Below are positions 23,748-27,392 of a stretch of 27,392 bases of DNA, piece by piece. The position numbers and the translations under genes are program-made. The stretch covers positions 1 to 27,392 of the forward strand of contig CAYRGG010000057.1 in the NCBI GenBank assembly GCA_964423745.1, written 5' to 3'. This DNA comes from CAYRGG01 sp964423745 (GTDB lineage Bacteria; Pseudomonadota; Gammaproteobacteria; Competibacterales; Competibacteraceae). The notes beneath the pieces were generated by a model. It saw only the letters and a program-made list of their open reading frames with translations, was not told the origin of the DNA and searched no databases. How positions within the stretch are numbered: the first letter of the stretch is position 1; each line of letters starts with the position of its first letter.

Positions 23748-24844
23748 GAATCTAACGCGCAGGTTTGCCCATCCACTAGGGCAGGAAACTTATGTTGCTT
23801 GGCCATGGCTGCGTACTCATAGGCGATGATTACATGACGATCCGCAGGTAAATTATAGATATAATTGACAACCCCCTCACCCCGTTCATCGCTGAAGGTT
23901 AATTTAGAGCGTATCGCCTCCCCCTCCATAATGGGAGATCGCGTCGTGGATTGGAAAAGAACATCACGACCGTCATTTTCCAACGCTTCAGCCGCGAGAA
24001 AGGGTACAAAAGCAAACTCGCCAGTTCCTACCACTACCAATGGACCCTCTGGAACACCGTTCAAGGTCAGATGTTTAACGTCTACAGGCATGAGTAAACC
24101 GGCACGACCGGTATCAGTCCGGGCATAGCCGCTCCAGCGTTGTCCATTCATACCCGACGGCAAGGTGGGATGGTAGTCTTTATTCGGTTGAAATTCAAAC
24201 TCGCCTTCCAGCAAACTGACAAAACTTAGCCGTGACCGAAAGTTGCTTTGCAAAAGGCGTTGCTCGGCCGGTCTTAACCAATTAACGATGGCTGTCAGTA
24301 CGATGTGCTGACAATGAGGCAGTTGACGTGCAACGCCCTCCGTCAAGGTCTTCAATGTCCGCCCGGTGCTGATCTCGTCGTCCACTACCACGAGACTGCG
24401 AGCCGCCTTAAACAGGGTTTCATACTCCCCTTTTGGCTTGTAAAGCAGATGTCCGGTGGCGTGGCTATGGTGTTCATCAAAGGCTAATAGCAGCGGCGCA
24501 TCGATCCGGTGCCGTGTGGTATGTAAATAAAGCACCTCATTGCCAAGGTTTAGTTCAGCTAAACTATGGGCTACCCCACCGCCGAGACCGGTGGCTGTCT
24601 CGGCCATGCCCAATACCACTATCGGACCCGGCAAATGGCGCAGTTTTTCCGCCAGCCGCTGATAAACCTCTCGCATACGTTTAGGTCGGCAAGGAATATG
24701 TTTGCCCAACACTTTAGAAACAAAGAGAAACCCGCGTTTTGGATTCTGCCGGGAGGCAAACGCCATAAGCGCCTCTAAGGGCATATCTTCGCGTCGGGTG
24801 TGGATAGTGAGGAGGCCTGCCTGGATCGAGATCTGGTAATGCAA
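23744..24844 (-). CDS. Phosphoribosyltransferase with C-terminal TRSP domain, Ter-linked
   Basis: About 366 residues. The N-terminal half is a PRTase: AFASRQNPKRGFLFVSKVLGKHIP, GMAETATGLGGGVA, and the PRPP loop SLVVVDDEISTGRT at about 151-163. The C-terminal half (SGYARTDTGRAGLLMP, VVGTGEFAFVPFLAAEAL, DVLFQSTTRSPI) fits the TRSP domain that accompanies it in Ter systems. The longest frame starts at a TTG within the upstream terminator stem and is rejected. The TTG at 24844 has AGGA 5 bases upstream and keeps the family N-terminus; a TTG at 24877, preceded by AAAAGGG, is also possible. The gene opens the biosynthetic set and is separated from terE by a strong terminator. Confidence 0.8.
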   Translation of the reverse strand: MHYQISIQAGLLTIHTRREDMPLEALMAFASRQNPKRGFLFVSKVLGKHIPCRPKRMREVYQRLAEKLRHLPGPIVVLGMAETATGLGGGVAHSLAELNLGNEVLYLHTTRHRIDAPLLLAFDEHHSHATGHLLYKPKGEYETLFKAARSLVVVDDEISTGRTLKTLTEGVARQLPHCQHIVLTAIVNWLRPAEQRLLQSNFRSRLSFVSLLEGEFEFQPNKDYHPTLPSGMNGQRWSGYARTDTGRAGLLMPVDVKHLTLNGVPEGPLVVVGTGEFAFVPFLAAEALENDGRDVLFQSTTRSPIMEGEAIRSKLTFSDERGEGVVNYIYNLPADRHVIIAYEYAAMAKQHKFPALVDGQTCALDS

Positions 24845-24907
24845 AGGGTTCCTGATAAAGTTAATAGGACTACCCAAGTCCCTTTTACGTAAGTGCGTGC
24901 GACCTAT

Positions 24908-24939
24908 AAAAAACCCTCTTTCCAAAGAAAGAGGGTTTT
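24908..24939 (-). terminator. Intrinsic terminator between terE and the PRTase gene
   Basis: A 13-bp stem (24910-24922 with 24927-24939) around CAAA is followed leftward by a run of T. It would end the terZ-terB-terD-terE transcript about 22 bases after the terE stop. The next gene begins within about 65-95 bases, so the biosynthetic set needs read-through, or a promoter in this short space that I cannot see. Confidence 0.85.
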
Positions 24940-24961
24940 GTCATTAACCAAAAAGCTGTCT

Positions 24962-25537
24962 CTAAATATGCACGCCAAAGTCTTTAGCAACGGCGCCTAG
25001 TCCACCGGCATAGCCTTGGCCAATGGCCTTGAACTTCCAATCGCTGCCGTGACGATATAATTCGCCAAAAATCATTGCGGTCTCGATGGAGGCATCCTCC
25101 GAGAGATCGTAGCGGGCGATTTCCGCTTCGCCATCGGCGTTGACGGCTCGAATAAAAGCATTGGTGACCTGCCCAAAATTCTGTTTACGGGCGTCGGCCT
25201 CATGAATGGTCACCACAAAAGCTACTTTAGCCACGTTAGGGGTCAAGGTTCCCAAATCGATATTGATCTGCTCGTCATCACCCTCCCCTTCGCCGGTTAA
25301 ATTATCCCCTGTATGGACGATGGCGCCTGAAGGGTCTTTTAGATTGTTATAAAAGATAAAGTGTGAGTCACTTAGCACCTTGCCGTCCTCGCCCAATACA
25401 AAAGCGGAGGCGTCCAAATCAAAATCACCGCCATCGGTTTTACGAACGTCCCAGCCCAGCCCAAAAATAACCTTTTTTAGCCCCGGCGCTTCTTTGCTTA
25501 GGGAGACGTTTTGACCTTTTTGAAGGGATACTGCCAT
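24962..25537 (-). CDS. terE: TerD-domain stress protein, TerE-like
   Basis: 191 residues, one TerD domain. TerD-type proteins are cytoplasmic or membrane-associated Ca-binding proteins of the tellurite/stress response; how they act is not settled. The start MAVSLQKGQNVSLSKEAPGLKK and the Ca-binding clusters DGGDFDLDASAF and HTGDNLTGEGEGDDEQ are intact. The end, AMIFGELYRHGSDWKFKAIG, is typical. GEDGKVLSDSHFIFYNN is closer to Escherichia TerE than TerD, so it is named terE, with moderate trust in the subtype. AGGAGA lies upstream of the ATG. A terminator follows. Confidence 0.88.
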   Translation of the reverse strand: MAVSLQKGQNVSLSKEAPGLKKVIFGLGWDVRKTDGGDFDLDASAFVLGEDGKVLSDSHFIFYNNLKDPSGAIVHTGDNLTGEGEGDDEQINIDLGTLTPNVAKVAFVVTIHEADARKQNFGQVTNAFIRAVNADGEAEIARYDLSEDASIETAMIFGELYRHGSDWKFKAIGQGYAGGLGAVAKDFGVHI

Positions 25538-25617
25538 AGTGTCATTCTCCTCGCTCTCATTGTGAAACGTATTTAAACCCTATCTTTTAGAGACTTACGT
25601 ACAAGCAGGACTTAGGT

Positions 25618-26193
25618 TTAGACATTAACACCGTATTGTTGGCACATGGCTTTAAGTCCGCCCGTGTAACCTTGCCCCACTGCCGCAAACTTCCACTCAC
25701 TACCATGGCGATAGATTTCGCCAAATATCATGGCGGTTTCGGTGGAATAATCCTCTGTGAGGTCATAACGGGCGACCTCCACATCGTTTTCTGCATTCAT
25801 TAGACGAATAAAGGCATTTTGCACTTGGCCAAAATTCTGCCGCCGTTGCTCCGCCTCGTGAATGGTCACCGTAAAGGCTATTTTTTCTACTTCGCTGGGC
25901 ACTTTGCTGATGTCTACTATGACTACTTCGTCGTCACCTTCGCCAGCGCCGGTGAGGTTATCACCAGTATGTTCCACCGAACCGCAGGAGGAGTGCAGCT
26001 GATTATAGAAAATGAAATCCGCGTCAGACCGAACTTGACCCGTGTTGGTCAGCATAAAAGCGGCGGCGTCCAGATCAAAGTCGCTACCATCCGTAACCCG
26101 GGGGTCCCAACCAAGACCCACATGCACTTTTTTTAGATCAGGGGCCTCCTTACTCAAGGAAATACGACCACCTTTGCTGAGAGAGATCGCCAT
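25618..26193 (-). CDS. terD: TerD-domain stress protein, TerD
   Basis: 191 residues, a paralogue of the next gene. Ca-binding clusters are DGSDFDLDAAAF and HTGDNLTGAGEGDDE. VRSDADFIFYNQL and the C-terminal GGLKAMCQQYGVN resemble Escherichia TerD (DADFIFYNNL; CAQYGIN), so the TerD subtype is favoured. A Cys pair region (SSCGS at about 68-72) is unusual next to its sister. A strong AAGGAGG ribosome site lies about 9 bases before the ATG. It follows terB across a 108-base gap with no terC between them, unlike the classical terZABCDE order. Confidence 0.9.
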   Translation of the reverse strand: MAISLSKGGRISLSKEAPDLKKVHVGLGWDPRVTDGSDFDLDAAAFMLTNTGQVRSDADFIFYNQLHSSCGSVEHTGDNLTGAGEGDDEVVIVDISKVPSEVEKIAFTVTIHEAEQRRQNFGQVQNAFIRLMNAENDVEVARYDLTEDYSTETAMIFGEIYRHGSEWKFAAVGQGYTGGLKAMCQQYGVNV

Positions 26194-26301
26194 GGCTTAA
26201 CCCTCCTTCATCACTTGGCTTTAATCAAAATCATAGTTGATTTTTAAACATGGGGACGAATCATCGAATTACAACCGGACATCCCAATAAGTTGCCATAA
26301 T

Positions 26302-26751
26302 TTAAAGGTCAAAATCCTTTGCATTAAGACCTAATTCATTACAGATTTTGCGCACAGCCGCTTTTTCCTGCTCATCGAAGTCTCCATCAGCAGCACCGAT
26401 GGCACAACAAACTCGCACCATGAGACGAGCTTCGTTGTCCTTAGATTTTAGCTTACCGATGGTTTGCAGAGCATTCGCTTCACCAATGGCAGTATCAAAT
26501 TCGTATTGCTTGGCAAACTTTTCAAAGGTAGCAATCACTTGATCGACACTAAACACAGATAGTGCTTCAGAATTTTGCAAAAATCCCACCATTTTTTGTT
26601 TTTCTTCAGGCTTGATTACCCCGTCAGCACAAGCCACCATGGTGCAACCAGCGACCACAGCTTCGAGAAAAGTTTTGTTGCGTACCTTAGTCACTTCGTT
26701 TTTTAGCGACGTTGACACTTCCTGAAAACGATCTTTCAGCCAATCTAAAGC
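26302..26751 (-). CDS. terB: Tellurite resistance protein TerB
   Basis: 149 residues from the ATG at 26751, chosen because GAGGAGG lies just upstream; an in-frame ATG at 26781 would sit before that ribosome site and is rejected. TerB is an all-helical, metal-binding protein with two related helical repeats, each with an acidic motif: ACADGVIKPEEKQKMVGFL near residue 50 and AIGAADGDFDEQEKAAVRKI near the C-terminus. In Escherichia it associates with the membrane and other Ter proteins. The length matches (151 in Escherichia). It sits between terZ and terD. Confidence 0.92.
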   Translation of the reverse strand, partial: ALDWLKDRFQEVSTSLKNEVTKVRNKTFLEAVVAGCTMVACADGVIKPEEKQKMVGFLQNSEALSVFSVDQVIATFEKFAKQYEFDTAIGEANALQTIGKLKSKDNEARLMVRVCCAIGAADGDFDEQEKAAVRKICNELGLNAKDFDL

Positions 26752-26825
26752 CATTTTGACGCCTCCTCTCTTATGAAACACAATTCCTAACTATTTACCC
26801 AAACGGTTTCCACGCTTTCAACTAC

Positions 26826-27392
26826 CTATAAATAAGGTTTTATAGCGGGTAACAAATCCACAAAGGTACGCCCTTGGCCATTTTCGCCGATGGCCTGAAC
26901 CTTCCAGTCACCGTTATGATTATACAGTTTAGTCATAATTAGACCCGTGTAGTTACCGCCTTCTAAAGATAAGTTGAAACGGGCAATTTCTTTATTGGAG
27001 GCTGCATCTGTAATCACGCAAAAGGCATTGGGAATCCCTGCAAAGGATTCACCGGTAAAACTGTTCACGGTAAAAATCAAGGCTTGAATGTTGCTGGGCA
27101 TGTCTGTGAGGTTAATAGTGATACGCTCATTTTCATCGTCTGCACCGCCACCGCCAGACCGGTCATCACCGCTATGTACGACAGCACCGGACTTGCTTTG
27201 TAATTGCCGAAACCAGACCTGATCTACTAACTCACCCGCCTGATCAAAAAGTAAACAAGAAGCATCCAAATCCACAGCTACCGCCTTTTCACCTCCTCCT
27301 AAGCCTAAGAATCCTTTGGATGTGGTCTTTCTCATACCCCATCCAAGCCCCATATAGATACGGTTTAAACTACCTCCAGCCTCTTTTTCCAG
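26826..27392 (-). CDS. terZ: TerD-domain protein, TerZ-like, N-terminus cut by window edge
   Basis: 188 residues visible; the frame runs off the right edge. The first residues read LEKEAGGSLNRIYMGLGWGM, so about ten residues are missing (TerZ starts with a short QKGQ-like strand). An internal ATG at 27353 is not the start. The domain has VDLDASCLLFD and HSGDDRSGGGGADDE. The insert GFLGLGGGEK and the C-terminal half (NAFCVITDA; ARFNLSLEGGNYTGLIMTKLYNHNGDWKVQAIG) are the TerZ/TerF type rather than TerD/E. It would be the first gene of the leftward ter run in this window, 74 bases before terB; terA is not between them. Confidence 0.88.
   Translation of the reverse strand: MEKEAGGSLNRIYMGLGWGMRKTTSKGFLGLGGGEKAVAVDLDASCLLFDQAGELVDQVWFRQLQSKSGAVVHSGDDRSGGGGADDENERITINLTDMPSNIQALIFTVNSFTGESFAGIPNAFCVITDAASNKEIARFNLSLEGGNYTGLIMTKLYNHNGDWKVQAIGENGQGRTFVDLLPAIKPYL

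Overview
The window looks like chromosomal DNA of a gammaproteobacterium. The best evidence is the run secA > argJ > mutT/thiE-like fusion, with coaE close by, an arrangement typical of that class. A Uma2-type protein with a repetitive coiled-coil tail recalls sulfur-oxidising lineages such as Thiotrichales, but no marker in the window fixes the genus. I see no rRNA, tRNA, CRISPR array or intact transposase.

Layout, left to right. (1) 1-2333: the tail of a PIN-domain (VapC-like) toxin cut by the window edge, then an exported protein joining a carbohydrate-binding-like module to two haem c sites, closed by a hairpin. (2) 2440-6299: a PabB-PabC fusion for p-aminobenzoate, an orphan open frame, coaE and a Uma2-family protein run rightward; a small FixH-like membrane protein faces them. 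(3) 6299-11862, all leftward: DUF2845 exported protein, secA, an intergenic repeat-like element, argJ, the MutT-ThiE-like fusion and the FixH-like gene, the last three almost without gaps. (4) 11863-12610: a long non-coding leader, a cold-shock protein gene and a strong terminator. (5) 12778-20385, rightward: ethanolamine permease (eat), ethanolamine ammonia-lyase (eutB, eutC), a hicB-hicA toxin-antitoxin pair, then an SDR dehydrogenase, a class-III PLP enzyme and an APH-fold kinase. (6) 20382-27392, leftward: terZ (cut by the edge), terB, terD, terE, a terminator, then a PRTase/TRSP protein, a HAD phosphatase, a StiP-type PRTase, an HpcH/CitE-like lyase and a GNAT acetyltransferase.

How the parts may work together. 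Eat and EutBC import ethanolamine and split it to acetaldehyde and ammonia; no microcompartment shell gene is present. The SDR/class-III/kinase trio next door matches the enzyme types of the ATP-dependent amino-alcohol route (kinase plus amino-alcohol-phosphate phospho-lyase), so the locus may carry two ways to use amino alcohols. Region 6 is a tellurium-resistance (Ter) stress locus attached to the small-molecule pathway predicted for Ter systems by comparative genomics (Anantharaman, Iyer and Aravind, 2012). Here the set ends in an acetyltransferase, and its ATP-grasp partner is not in view.

All functions are inferred from sequence motifs read by eye. Start codons were moved from the longest frame where a ribosome binding site or family length argued for it, and this is stated in each entry.
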